The notes below the pieces were generated by a model. The model was not told the origin of the DNA. It did no database searches and worked only from the letters and a program-made list of their open reading frames with translations. A stretch of 64,000 nucleotides of DNA from an uncultured Erythrobacter sp. (lineage in GTDB: Bacteria > Pseudomonadota > Alphaproteobacteria > Sphingomonadales > Sphingomonadaceae), in assembly GCF_947497915.1 (NCBI RefSeq), contig NZ_CANMIJ010000002.1, forward strand, positions 248,001-312,000, given 5' to 3'. Below are positions 46,544 through 55,180 of this stretch, piece after piece; position 1 is the first letter of the stretch; every line of letters begins with the position of its first letter. Position numbers and translations under genes: made by a program.

Positions 46544-47020
46544 ATGCTCAAACTCCGCTATTCCTTCACTGTTGCTGCGTTGCTCGGGCTGTCGGCCTGC
46601 GCGCCCAGCAATGGTGAGGAAAGCGATACACCTAGCGTGCCACCGGGTTTTGAGCTCGCCGCCGCAAAACAGAGCGCCGCGCAAAGCGAGCAATCGCAGG
46701 TTATCGATCTGTCAGTCGCGGAACTTCAAACCTTGCGCGCCTCGGGCAATATCTGGCTTATCGATGTGCGCACCGATGAAGAGGTCGCTGACGGAATGAT
46801 CGAAGGCGCAAGCCACATTCCACTCGCCGAATTCTCACCCAGTCCCGAATTGCTTGAACAAGCAAACGGCCGCGAGATAGTGCTTTACTGCCGATCTGGA
46901 CGGCGTTCTGCCAAAGCTAGCCGCGCTCTGGCGGCCTTTCTCGGCAAGCCGGTGCGTCATCTGGCTGGCGGGTTCATCGCGTGGGACGAAGCTGGCGGCG
47001 CGACAATGATGCCGCAGTAA
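46544..47020 (+). CDS. Rhodanese-like lipoprotein
   Basis: A 158-residue exported protein. A lipoprotein signal (LLGLSACAPS, Cys about 19) leads to a short linker and a rhodanese domain (about 55-150) with WLIDVRTDEEV and the active-site loop YCRSGRRSAKAS. The catalytic Cys is followed by the phosphate-type Arg-rich loop typical of active sulfurtransferases. It sits directly after aconitase; the role may be sulfur or thiol handling in the periplasm. Confidence 0.85.
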   Translation: MLKLRYSFTVAALLGLSACAPSNGEESDTPSVPPGFELAAAKQSAAQSEQSQVIDLSVAELQTLRASGNIWLIDVRTDEEVADGMIEGASHIPLAEFSPSPELLEQANGREIVLYCRSGRRSAKASRALAAFLGKPVRHLAGGFIAWDEAGGATMMPQ

Positions 47021-47098
47021 TAGGCGGCCCCCTATTCACGGCAGCGCAATCCGGCTTGTTCGAAAGATGAAATCATCGAGCATCAGGAGGCCGCCGTT

Positions 47099-47617
47099 TT
47101 GAAGTTTCATGTGATTCAAGTCACAGCGGTGTTGATCGCAGTATCCGCGCCTATCGCCGCGCAGGAACAAATCGCACCAACCCCGGTTCCGCAGGTCGAT
47201 TATGCGGGCTTTGCGGACCTTGTTGCTGAGGTCAGCCCGTATCGCCAGACAAGGCTCCTAAACCGAGAGGCCTTCTTTGAGCGGGCTGCGGCGGAAGGCG
47301 CTCTCATTCTCGACACCCGGTCAGCAGCCGCATTCGAGGCGGGGCACATCAAAGGCGCAGTGAACCTGCCTTTTTCAGACTTCACGAGGGTCACCCTGGC
47401 GGAAGCAATCGGCGAGAACACCGATCGGCCTATCCTGATCTACTGCAACAACAATTTCGTCGATGATGCACCGCCAGTGCTCGCCAAGAAGGCACCGCTC
47501 GCGCTGAACATTCCGACCTTCATCAACCTCTATGGCTATGGCTACACCAACATCTGGGAGCTTGAAGGCACGATGACTACCACATCTGTCGACTGGGTCA
47601 CTGCCGGAACGGAGTGA
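47099..47617 (+). CDS. Exported rhodanese-like protein, TTG start
   Basis: A 172-residue protein with a signal peptide (about 1-22, APIAAQEQ) and a rhodanese-like domain (LILDTRSAAAFEAGHIKGAVNLPFSDF). The catalytic Cys lies in IYCNNNFVDDAPP, a loop without the Arg-rich anion cradle, so it may be a binding rather than a turnover site. The start is TTG 47099: an AGGAGG ribosome site is eight bases upstream, and it opens the signal peptide. A strong terminator follows. Confidence 0.8.
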   Translation: MKFHVIQVTAVLIAVSAPIAAQEQIAPTPVPQVDYAGFADLVAEVSPYRQTRLLNREAFFERAAAEGALILDTRSAAAFEAGHIKGAVNLPFSDFTRVTLAEAIGENTDRPILIYCNNNFVDDAPPVLAKKAPLALNIPTFINLYGYGYTNIWELEGTMTTTSVDWVTAGTE

Positions 47618-47636
47618 CCGCAGGCAACAAAAGCAA

Positions 47637-47670
47637 AAGGGCGGCTCCGCACAAACGCGAAGCCGCCCTT
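47637..47670 (+). terminator. Rho-independent terminator
   Basis: AAGGGCGGCT pairs with AGCCGCCCTT (10 bp) across a 14-nt loop, followed by TTT, 20 bases after the rhodanese stop. The A-rich upstream flank lets it also end the convergent PEP-CTERM gene transcript. Confidence 0.9.
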
Positions 47671-47695
47671 TTTGCTTGGCTGGAAGGTTTAGCGC

Positions 47696-49462
47696 TTACG
47701 CGTCCTTCTTTACCTTGAACTTGCGGCGGCCAAGGATCGCTGCAGCAGCGAGGCCGAACAGAGCCATCATTGGCGGAGCAGGAACTTCAGTTCCACTCGA
47801 AGTACCGCCCGACGAAGACGAGCTGCTCGATGAGCTGGAGCTCGAAGACGAGGATGACGAAGAGCTGCCGCCTGACGAGCCCGAAGACGAGCTGGACGAA
47901 GAAGAGCTCGACGATGATGAGGAGCTAGTGCTGCTGGTCATATCGCCCGAGGTTCCGCCGCTGCTTGCGCCGCCAGAAGACGAACTGGAGCTGGACGAAG
48001 ACGACGAGGAAGAGCTGCTGCTCGACGAACCGCCGCTCGATGTTATGCCGCCGGAGGATGAACCGCCCGACGAAGAGCTAGAGCCGGACGAAGAACCGCT
48101 CGATGATCCACCAGAAGACGTTGCACCGCCAGAGGTGTTGCCACCCGAGGATGAGCTGCTCGAAGAGGAAGACGAGCTAGACGAAGAGCTGGTGCTGGAC
48201 GAGCCACCTGAAGTGTCCCCGCCCGACGTGTTTCCGCCGCTCGAACCGCCCGACGAGCTGCTGCTCGAAGATGACGACGAACCCGAGCTGGACGATGACG
48301 AACCACCAGACGTGTTACCGCCAGATGTATCGCCGCCCGAAGTGTTTCCACCTGATGTGTTACCGCCAGACGAGGAACTGCTCGAAGACGATGAGCTGCT
48401 CGATGAAGAGCTTGATGATGACGAAGAAGAGCTAGACACGTTGCCCGATGAGCTGCTCACATTGCCAGAGCTGCTGGACACATTGCCAGACGAGCTAGAG
48501 ACATTGCCCGAACTGCTCGAAACCTGACCGGTGCTGGATGAAACCTCACCAGTGCTCGAGGAAACTGCGCCAGTGCTCGAAGAAACCGCACCGGTTGAAC
48601 TCGAAACATCGCCCGATGTTGTCGACGTTGTGCTCGAAATTCCGCCCGTGCTGGACGAGACCTGACCGGTCGAACTCGAGATTTCGCCAGTCGATGTCGA
48701 CGTAGAAACTTGCCCGGTTGAGCTCGACACTTCACCTGTCGTTGAAGACGATGTGATCGTCCCACTCGATGAGGTGGTTGATGTTGAATTGTCGATATCG
48801 ATAATGATGTCGCCGCTGGATGAGCCTGGCTCACCGCCCGAAGTCGAACCGCCTGTTGTGGTCGTGCTGACTACAGAGACATCACCCGAAGACGAACCGC
48901 CTCCGCCGAAGAAGCCGCCGAAGAAACCGCCTCCGCCGCCGAAGCCGCCGCCAAAGCCGCCTCCACCGCCAACGATAACCGGTGCGCTACCGCCACCACC
49001 CGAAATCGGCGGAAGGGGCGGAAGCGGGGCCGGTGCATAGGCGACCTGCTGGATTGGCGGGCATTCGTTCACGTCAATATATGCGCGTGTTGCACCGGTG
49101 GGCAGCGGTGCGCTGTTCGCGACGGTTTGCGGGCCGCCGGCAATGCCCGGGCCTGAACCGATCGGCTGACATTCAGTCGTCCGCTCGACAATGCGGCGAC
49201 GACGCTGTTCAGGGCGCGGCAATTCGCGAGTGCGCGTTTTGATGTATTTCGGGCCGTCGACATATTGTGGCCCCTTAATGTAGCGCGGCTCAGCCACCTG
49301 GACGGGGTTCGACTGGTCTTCAGCCAGCTTCCCATCAAGATTGGTGGTGTATTGCGGCTCGTCGGTGTTGAGCGGCTCGGCCACGCGGACAGCACCGCCC
49401 TGGATCAGGGCGACACCCGCGACAGCGGCGGAGAGCTTTGCAGCAGCCAGTTTGAGCGACAT
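47696..49462 (-). CDS. Serine/glycine-rich repeat protein with VPAP (PEP-CTERM-like) sorting signal
   Basis: A 588-residue extracellular protein. A hydrophobic N-terminal segment (about 5-25) suggests export. Residues about 40-150 are a mixed Pro/Arg-rich region with few repeats (TRTRELPRPEQRRRRIV). Then a Gly-rich stretch (about 150-195, GGGGGFGGGFGGGG) leads into about 350 residues of Ser with Gly/Thr, arranged as short repeats such as SSSTGEVSSSTGQVSSSSGNV. The C-terminus EVPAPPMMALFGLAAAAILGRRKFK is a VPAP-type PEP-CTERM sorting signal (short motif, helix, Arg cluster) for exosortase processing. Ser-rich repeats are likely glycosylated, so a biofilm/exopolysaccharide-associated role is plausible. 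No exosortase is in this window. Confidence 0.8.
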   Translation of the reverse strand: MSLKLAAAKLSAAVAGVALIQGGAVRVAEPLNTDEPQYTTNLDGKLAEDQSNPVQVAEPRYIKGPQYVDGPKYIKTRTRELPRPEQRRRRIVERTTECQPIGSGPGIAGGPQTVANSAPLPTGATRAYIDVNECPPIQQVAYAPAPLPPLPPISGGGGSAPVIVGGGGGFGGGFGGGGGFFGGFFGGGGSSSGDVSVVSTTTTGGSTSGGEPGSSSGDIIIDIDNSTSTTSSSGTITSSSTTGEVSSSTGQVSTSTSTGEISSSTGQVSSSTGGISSTTSTTSGDVSSSTGAVSSSTGAVSSSTGEVSSSTGQVSSSSGNVSSSSGNVSSSSGNVSSSSGNVSSSSSSSSSSSSSSSSSSSSSSSGGNTSGGNTSGGDTSGGNTSGGSSSSSSGSSSSSSSSSSGGSSGGNTSGGDTSGGSSSTSSSSSSSSSSSSSSSGGNTSGGATSSGGSSSGSSSGSSSSSGGSSSGGITSSGGSSSSSSSSSSSSSSSSSSGGASSGGTSGDMTSSTSSSSSSSSSSSSSSSGSSGGSSSSSSSSSSSSSSSSSSSGGTSSGTEVPAPPMMALFGLAAAAILGRRKFKVKKDA

Positions 49463-49606
49463 AGTTTCGAACCTTGCTTTCTGTTGGTGTTAGAATGCGG
49501 CCCACCCGCAACTTCACCAATTCCAAGCATGTCATGCGGAATGAGTGCTCGATCCCGCAATGCAGTTAACCATGAATAAGAGGCGTTAGCGCTGCCAAGC
49601 GCCCTG

Positions 49607-49639
49607 AAACGGGCGGTTTTCGGGGGCGCTGTCCCGTTT
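49607..49639. promoter_or_regulatory. Inverted repeat upstream of the PEP-CTERM-like gene
   Basis: AAACGGG (49607-49613) and CCCGTTT (49633-49639) form a perfect 7-bp inverted repeat in the 261-bp region between the divided ruvB and PEP-CTERM genes. It could be a terminator for ruvB transcripts or an operator; there is no clear T tract for either strand. No sigma-54 promoter (TGGCAC-N5-TTGC) was found upstream of the PEP-CTERM gene. Confidence 0.3.
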
Positions 49640-49723
49640 TGACACCGAAAAGTCAGGCGAAGTTAGCCGTTTTGTTATCCTTAAAGCGCGGATCGCGGCT
49701 TTTGGGACAACTTGCGCGAATCT

Positions 49724-50764
49724 CTATTTAGCGTCGCCGAACAGACCGTTTTGCGCAGGAGGCTGGATCTTGGGCGGCGTCATTTCGAGATGCTCCCAGC
49801 CCGCATCATTCAACACGCGCCCGCGCGCAGTACGGGCGAGCAAGCCAAGCTGAATGAGATAAGGTTCGACCACATCCTCCACGGTATCACGTGGTTCGGC
49901 GAGGCCCGCCGCAAGCGTTTCGACACCGACAGGGCCACCTTTGTAAGTGGTTGCGATCATTGCGAGATAGCGGCGATCCATCGCATCCAGGCCTAGCCGA
50001 TCAATCTCCAACCGCGTGAGCGCGTCATCCGCGCCTGCGCGCGTCACCTTCGCCTCGCCAGCAACATGCGCAAAGTCCCGCACTCGGCGGAGCAAGCGGC
50101 CTGCGACGCGCGGCGTTCCGCGGCTTCGGCGGGCTATCTCGCGCGCGCCATCGGCGTTGATGTCGAGGCCAAGCAAGTTGGCCCCGCGCGTCACAACCTG
50201 ATCAAGCTCGTCATGAGTGTAGAACTGCAAACGGACGGGAATGCCAAACCGGTCGCGCAGAGGCGTCGTCAGCAGACCTTGCCGTGTCGTTGCCCCGATC
50301 AGAGTGAAAGGCGGCAGATCGATCCGCACACTGCGCGCCGATGGCCCCTCGCCAATGATGATGTCGAGCGCACGGTCCTCCATCGCAGGATAGAGCACTT
50401 CCTCGACCACCGGATTCAGCCGATGAATCTCGTCAATGAACAGCACATCATGCGGCTCAAGATTGGTGAGCAGCGCCGCGAGATCGCCGGCCTTGGCAAT
50501 CACCGGGCCAGATGTGGCGCGAAAACCAACGCCCAGCTCGTTCGCAACAATCTGCGCCAGCGTTGTTTTGCCCAGCCCCGGCGGGCCGAAGAACAGCGTG
50601 TGATCCATCGCCTCACCGCGAGATTTCGCGCTTTCGATAAAGACCCGCAAATTGTCCCGCGCGCCTTCCTGCCCGATAAATTCGGCAAGGCTCTTGGGCC
50701 GCAATGCGGTATCGGGATCGTCAGGCTGCCGATCAGGGGAATGGATGGGTTGGTCTTCGGTCAT
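49724..50764 (-). CDS. ruvB: Holliday junction branch migration DNA helicase RuvB
   Basis: A 346-residue AAA+ motor of the RuvABC complex. Walker A is [16 protein letters not shown], Walker B is [12 protein letters not shown], sensor 1 is [19 protein letters not shown] and the C-terminal winged-helix DNA-binding domain is present ([21 protein letters not shown]). Full length. On the minus strand the order is ruvA, a small membrane gene, a DsrE gene, then ruvB; the ruvB start overlaps the DsrE stop by one base. Confidence 0.96.
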   Translation of the reverse strand: MTEDQPIHSPDRQPDDPDTALRPKSLAEFIGQEGARDNLRVFIESAKSRGEAMDHTLFFGPPGLGKTTLAQIVANELGVGFRATSGPVIAKAGDLAALLTNLEPHDVLFIDEIHRLNPVVEEVLYPAMEDRALDIIIGEGPSARSVRIDLPPFTLIGATTRQGLLTTPLRDRFGIPVRLQFYTHDELDQVVTRGANLLGLDINADGAREIARRSRGTPRVAGRLLRRVRDFAHVAGEAKVTRAGADDALTRLEIDRLGLDAMDRRYLAMIATTYKGGPVGVETLAAGLAEPRDTVEDVVEPYLIQLGLLARTARGRVLNDAGWEHLEMTPPKIQPPAQNGLFGDAK

Positions 50765-51315
50765 CAGAATGGATTGAGCGTATAGCCCTGCCGTTGCAAC
50801 ACCGCGTGGGCTGTCATCGCGGAAAGCGCCATTTCGACGCCGGGCACGAGGTCATCTTTCGTTACGCCATTGGCCGCCGCACTCTGGCCGCACAGGATGA
50901 CCCGCACGCCCATATCGAGCAATTGCGGGATCACGGCGGCGGTCGCGTTGGTCTCACCCAATTCGCGCTCGGCAAACTTCGCGTCGGTCAGCAGATCGAG
51001 CGTCGCCTTGCCATGAACCACCACAGCCACGCGGATGCGCGCAGGCTCAACCCCTGCGGCATGGTGCATATTGATAAACCGCGCCGCGCTTTCGATGGTG
51101 CGGTTGATCCGCCCACCTTCGGCGGCCTTCGCAGCGTCGAAAGCGATATAAAGGTCGGTCTCTTCAGGGATCGCAAAGTCCTGATCCGGCACAGGCGCAT
51201 GCGGGCCGAAGTCTTCAAAGAGAGGGCCAGTTTTGAAGGCCGAGAGGTCTTGGGCTGCAGCGGGTGCTACGACTAGCGCTGCGGTGAGCGCGGTTGCGAA
51301 TCCCAGTCTAATCAT
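50764..51315 (-). CDS. DsrE family exported protein
   Basis: A 183-residue protein with a signal peptide (about 4-21, APAAAQ) and a DsrE/DsrF-like domain: [19 protein letters not shown] and [21 protein letters not shown] carry the conserved Cys in the family position. DsrE-like proteins act in sulfur or thiol transfer; secreted single-domain versions are common and of unknown role. ATG 51315 gives the signal peptide. It sits between ruvA and ruvB and is coupled to ruvB. Confidence 0.82.
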   Translation of the reverse strand: MIRLGFATALTAALVVAPAAAQDLSAFKTGPLFEDFGPHAPVPDQDFAIPEETDLYIAFDAAKAAEGGRINRTIESAARFINMHHAAGVEPARIRVAVVVHGKATLDLLTDAKFAERELGETNATAAVIPQLLDMGVRVILCGQSAAANGVTKDDLVPGVEMALSAMTAHAVLQRQGYTLNPF

Positions 51316-51662
51316 CGTTTTGCCTTTAGAAAATGAGCTCCGAGTATGATCATCAAGACTCCAACACCCGTCGCGCAATATTGATAGAAGATTAGAATCC
51401 CCAAGCCGATGGGGTCGCCGTCATTTACATCATAACCCCACGCGCCAAATCCAATGACGAGTAGGGCGAGTATGCCCATTGCATCGGTTTGGCGAGGTAC
51501 AAGACACAAGAAAGCGACTGGCGCCAATGCGACGAGGATTAGCACGATATCAAACGAAACCACCTCAATGCCGCCATAAGGTGCGCTAATTCTTGCTAAC
51601 TCCCAGACCAAGAGACCAGTGTAACCGAGCAAGACAACGAGACGCCACTTGTCACGCATCAC
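51312..51662 (-). CDS. Small membrane protein of unknown function
   Basis: A 116-residue protein with three to four membrane helices (near 8-20, 35-55, 62-78, 88-110) and no family I recognise. GTG at 51662 overlaps the ruvA stop (GTGA), and ATG at 51659 follows directly; either could be the start. It overlaps the DsrE start by four bases, so it is embedded in the ruvAB run but unlikely to act in recombination. Confidence 0.55.
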   Translation of the reverse strand: MMRDKWRLVVLLGYTGLLVWELARISAPYGGIEVVSFDIVLILVALAPVAFLCLVPRQTDAMGILALLVIGFGAWGYDVNDGDPIGLGILIFYQYCATGVGVLMIILGAHFLKAKR

Positions 51663-52264
51663 CCAGCCGCCTTTTTCAGCGCGACCCGGATTAGGTCGCC
51701 CTCTTTCGCGTCTTCGCCCAGCTCCGCCACTGCACGCGCCACGGCTTGCGCCGCGACGGCGGGTTTGAACCCAAGGTTCTCCAGCGCGCTGATTGCATCT
51801 GCGCTCGCTGCGCCCTTGGGTGCTGCAACGCCAGCCGCTCCAGCTGCGCCGCTGACGGGCAAGGCCCCCGCTTTGTCTTTGAGCTCGTTGACGATCCGGC
51901 TCGCCAGTTTTGGTCCGACGCCGTTCGCCCGCGCTACTGTCGCCGCATCTCCGCCTGCGCAGGCATCGCGAACCTCGCCGGTCGACAACGCCGATAGAAT
52001 TGCCAGTGCCACCTTGCTGCCCACGCCTTGAACCGTTGTCAGCAGGCGGAACCAGTCCCGCTCTGCGCTTTCGGCAAAGCCGAGCAGGCGCATATCGTTC
52101 TCACTCACCTGCAAGTCGGTGTGGATCGTGCACCCCTCGCCCACCTCACCCAGCGCCGCGAGCGTCTTGGTCGAGCAGTGAACCAGATAACCCACACCTT
52201 GAACATCAACGATGGCCCAGTCCTCGCCGGTTTCGTCCAGCCGCCCCGATAGCTTTGCAATCAT
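51659..52264 (-). CDS. ruvA: Holliday junction branch migration protein RuvA
   Basis: A 201-residue RuvA that recognises Holliday junctions and loads RuvB. Domain I is the OB-fold ([30 protein letters not shown]), domain II has two helix-hairpin-helix motifs ([18 protein letters not shown] and [18 protein letters not shown]), and domain III follows a flexible linker ([20 protein letters not shown]). The start ATG is 52264; the frame's upstream extension is spurious and overlaps aroC on the other strand. Confidence 0.95.
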   Translation of the reverse strand: MIAKLSGRLDETGEDWAIVDVQGVGYLVHCSTKTLAALGEVGEGCTIHTDLQVSENDMRLLGFAESAERDWFRLLTTVQGVGSKVALAILSALSTGEVRDACAGGDAATVARANGVGPKLASRIVNELKDKAGALPVSGAAGAAGVAAPKGAASADAISALENLGFKPAVAAQAVARAVAELGEDAKEGDLIRVALKKAAG

Positions 52265-52373
52265 TCGTAAGCGTCCTTGGCCACGATTTGTTCTGAACAT
52301 TCTTCTGGCGCATACGAACCCGCAGCGCCAGAGATTATGGACACCGGCCCACAGTTGCGACAAGAGAGCAGAC

Positions 52374-53459
52374 ATGAGTTTGAACACGTTTGGGCGCGTC
52401 TTGCGCTTCACCACTTGGGGCGAAAGCCACGGCCCCGGCCTCGGCGCGGTCCTCGACGGCTGCCCGCCGGGATTGCCGCTGCGCGAAAAAGATATCCAGC
52501 CGTTTATGGATGCGCGCAAACCGGGGACGAGCAAGTACACCACCCAGCGCAAAGAGGCCGATGCGGTGCGCATCATGTCCGGCGTATTTGACAATGCTGA
52601 GGGGCAGCAGGTGACGACCGGCACGCCGATCCATCTGATGATCGAGAACACCGATCAGCGTTCCAAAGACTATTCTGAGATCGCGCAAAGCTATCGCCCC
52701 GGCCACGCCGACTACACCTATGACGCCAAATACGGCATTCGCGACTATCGCGGCGGCGGACGGTCGAGCGCGCGCGAAACGGCAGCACGGGTTGCTGCGG
52801 GCGCGGTCGCACGGCTCATCATTCCCGAGGTCAAATTGACGGCTTTTGTCTGCGAGCTGGGCGGTGACCGGATTGACCGTGAGGCGATCAATTTTGAAGA
52901 GATCGGCAACAATCCCTTCTTCTGCCCAGACAGCTGGGCAGCGAAGCGCTGGGAGGAATTGGTCGATAAAGCCCGCAAGGATGGATCATCTTTGGGCGCC
53001 GTCGTCGAATGCGTTGCCGAAGGCGTACCTGCCGGATGGGGCGCGCCAGTCTACGGAAAACTCGACAGCGATCTTGCCGCTGCCATGATGAGCATCAACG
53101 CGACCAAAGGCGTCGAGATCGGTGATGGGTTCGAAGCCGCGCGCCTGACGGGAGAGCAGAATGCCGACGCGATGAGCCCCGGCCCTGATGGCAAACCTGT
53201 TTACGCCAGCAACCATGCAGGCGGCACAGCAGGCGGCATTTCAACCGGACAGCCCGTTGTGTGCCGCGTTGCTTTCAAACCGACCAGTTCGATCCTGACG
53301 CCGGTGGATTCGATCAACTCGGATGGAGAAGCTACAAAGGTTCGCACCAAAGGCAGGCATGATCCCTGCGTGGGCATCCGAGGCACGCCGGTGGTAGAGG
53401 CGATGATGGCTCTGGTGCTAGCGGATCAGAAGATGCTTCACCGCGCGCAGGTTGGATAG
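52374..53459 (+). CDS. aroC: Chorismate synthase
   Basis: A 361-residue FMN-dependent enzyme converting EPSP to chorismate, the last common step of aromatic amino acid synthesis. Signatures: [20 protein letters not shown] at the N-terminus, [21 protein letters not shown] in the middle and [17 protein letters not shown] near the end. ATG 52374 follows a CAAGAGAG site. Divergent from ruvA with 109 bp between starts. The BLUF gene begins eight bases after its stop. Confidence 0.95.
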   Translation: MSLNTFGRVLRFTTWGESHGPGLGAVLDGCPPGLPLREKDIQPFMDARKPGTSKYTTQRKEADAVRIMSGVFDNAEGQQVTTGTPIHLMIENTDQRSKDYSEIAQSYRPGHADYTYDAKYGIRDYRGGGRSSARETAARVAAGAVARLIIPEVKLTAFVCELGGDRIDREAINFEEIGNNPFFCPDSWAAKRWEELVDKARKDGSSLGAVVECVAEGVPAGWGAPVYGKLDSDLAAAMMSINATKGVEIGDGFEAARLTGEQNADAMSPGPDGKPVYASNHAGGTAGGISTGQPVVCRVAFKPTSSILTPVDSINSDGEATKVRTKGRHDPCVGIRGTPVVEAMMALVLADQKMLHRAQVG

Positions 53460-53466
53460 GAACGCG

Positions 53467-53868
53467 ATGCTCAAACAATTGATCTACGCCTCGCAGCCAT
53501 TTGGGTTCGACAGCTCGATGCTGGCGGGCATCTTATTGCAAGCACGGCGTAACAATTCAGCCAAGGACATTACGGGCGCGCTTGTCTGCCGCGCCGATCT
53601 CTACCTTCAGCTGATCGAGGGCCCAGCAGACAAAATTGATGCGCTTTTCGGCGAAATCGCGGCTGATGACCGTCATACAAATGTCCGTGTCGTTTTCTCA
53701 GGACCAGTCGAAGCACGATTGTTTCCCGATTGGGCGATGCTGGACGATCAAATGCCCACGCTAACTTGGTCGGCCGAAGACGTGGCCAATGGCGCGGTCG
53801 AAGATGCACAACCTGCACAGGTACGGTCTATCTTTGAAGCAATCGCAGAGGGCGCCAAAGCGGAATAA
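53467..53868 (+). CDS. BLUF-domain blue-light photoreceptor
   Basis: A 133-residue stand-alone BLUF protein that binds FAD and senses blue light. The flavin-coupling residues are at the correct spacing: Tyr7, Asn30, Gln48, Trp89 and Met91, corresponding to AppA Tyr21, Asn45, Gln63, Trp104, Met106. The C-terminal about 40 residues are helical cap region, and there is no output domain, so signalling must be by protein-protein contact. ATG 53467, eight bases after aroC, has a TAGGA site. It lies just upstream of a desaturase gene on the same strand. Confidence 0.88.
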   Translation: MLKQLIYASQPFGFDSSMLAGILLQARRNNSAKDITGALVCRADLYLQLIEGPADKIDALFGEIAADDRHTNVRVVFSGPVEARLFPDWAMLDDQMPTLTWSAEDVANGAVEDAQPAQVRSIFEAIAEGAKAE

Positions 53869-54069
53869 CGATCGGCCCCTAACAATCGACCGACGTCAAT
53901 TGCCTCTTAAGCTTGCGCTTGTTAGCAAGGCCTCCACACCACTTTCGCCGACAAACTTGCAGGTGCAAAAATTCACGCTCCCCTTACTGCCACCGCTGAA
54001 ACCCGCGATGACACCGCAATCAACCCGCGCAAACTCGCCCGCGAGCTAGCCGAATATCGCACCCCGCGC

Positions 54070-55014
54070 GTGTCGCGCAGCATTTGGGAAGTGGCTTCGA
54101 CGTTTGTGCCATTCGCATCGTTGATGGCGGCAATGCTGTTCGCGCTTCAAGCAGAATATTACCCGGCGCTCGCGCTGATTCCGTTTGCCGGAATGCTGCT
54201 GCTTCGGCTTTTCATTATTCAGCATGACTGCGGCCACGGATCGTTTTTCAAAAGCAAGGCCGTGAACAAATGGCTGGGCCGGTCAATCGGGGTACTCACT
54301 CTGACACCCTATGATTGCTGGCGGCGCAACCATGAATTGCACCATGCCAGCACTGGCAATCTGGATGCACGCGGTCACGGCGACGTCGATACGCTTACGC
54401 TGCGTGAGTACCGGGCAAAGGGCAGACTGGGCCGTTTTGGTTATCGTCTTTATCGTCACCCTCTTGTTCTGATGGGCCTAGGCCCGGCATATCTCTTCCT
54501 GTTGCAACACCGCCTGCCCATTGGCCTGATGAAAGCGGGATGGCTTTATTGGATCAGTGCGCTGGCGACCAACGCCGTGACAGCCGCCATGCTAGTGGCA
54601 CTGGGGCTGGTATTCGGAGCCGCAGTGACGGCAATGGTGTTCCTGCCAGTGCTGATAACCGCCGCGTCGGTCGGCGTGTGGCTGTTCTACGTCCAGCATC
54701 AGTTTGAAGATGCGCACTGGGACACGCGTGAAAACTGGAATTATCACGAGTCCGCAATCAGCGGCAGTTCCTATCTTCACCTGCCTGCTGTGATGAACTG
54801 GTTCACAGGCAACATCGCGATCCACCACATCCATCACCTGGTGAGCCGCATTCCGTTTTACCGCCTGCCTGCCGCGCTGAAAGCGCATCCGGAACTGGCG
54901 CATTACAACCGTGTCACCGCGCGCGATGCGGTCAGCACAATGTGGCTGGCGCTGTGGGATGAAGACAGCCGAAAACTGATCAGTTTCCGCGAGGCAAAGC
55001 GGCTTACCGCCTGA
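54070..55014 (+). CDS. Fatty acid desaturase, unusual or lost start
   Basis: A di-iron membrane desaturase with histidine boxes HDCGHGSF, HELHHAS and HIHHLV and four or more membrane helices; omega-type acyl desaturases look like this. The first canonical start codon is GTG 54070, giving 314 residues. However, the reading frame is open from 53926 and its upstream codons (about 48) encode a plausible N-terminal segment (ARELAEYRTPRVSRSIWEV), with no ATG, GTG or TTG between the upstream stop and 54070. So the true start is either non-canonical, or the gene's start codon or frame has been damaged. Confidence 0.78.
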   Translation: MSRSIWEVASTFVPFASLMAAMLFALQAEYYPALALIPFAGMLLLRLFIIQHDCGHGSFFKSKAVNKWLGRSIGVLTLTPYDCWRRNHELHHASTGNLDARGHGDVDTLTLREYRAKGRLGRFGYRLYRHPLVLMGLGPAYLFLLQHRLPIGLMKAGWLYWISALATNAVTAAMLVALGLVFGAAVTAMVFLPVLITAASVGVWLFYVQHQFEDAHWDTRENWNYHESAISGSSYLHLPAVMNWFTGNIAIHHIHHLVSRIPFYRLPAALKAHPELAHYNRVTARDAVSTMWLALWDEDSRKLISFREAKRLTA

Positions 55015-55038
55015 GAATTGCCGCACCGCAAGCTAGCT

Positions 55039-55067
55039 GGGAACCAATTCAAATTGTTCCCGTTTTT
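55039..55067 (+). terminator. Hairpin terminator after desaturase, overlapping an EcfG-like promoter
   Basis: GGGAACCAATT and AAATTGTTCCC form an imperfect inverted repeat (one bulged base, one-base loop) followed by five T residues, 24 bases after the desaturase stop. The same bases include the GGAAC/CGTT pair described at 55040-55064. Confidence 0.75.
55040..55064 (+). promoter_or_regulatory. EcfG-type promoter motif upstream of ahpC
   Basis: GGAAC at 55040-55044 and CGTT at 55061-55064 with a 16-base spacer match the consensus exactly, 116 bp upstream of the ahpC ATG. Because it lies inside a hairpin, chance symmetry could produce the GGAAC, so it is weaker evidence than the nepR promoter. 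Confidence 0.5.
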
Positions 55068-55180
55068 CTGATTGAAAATTTCGATCTTCGCAATCGCACA
55101 AATCGTCTTTTGTGCGGTGCAGCACTCACTATGTGAGCTGCAACGAATTCCTCTCAACCCATACAAAGGGAAACATATCC

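Noticed and set aside
47676..48527. Plus-strand open frame of 283 residues rich in Asp, Glu and Pro
   Set aside because: It is the antisense shadow of the Ser/Gly-rich repeats of the PEP-CTERM-like gene, whose codons read as D/E/P/L on the other strand; it has no ribosome site and no family resemblance.
49463..49723. Sigma-54 promoter (PrsK/PrsR type) for the PEP-CTERM-like gene
   Set aside because: No TGGCAC-N5-TTGC with correct spacing was found; the closest TTGC has an 8-bp gap and a poor -24 element.
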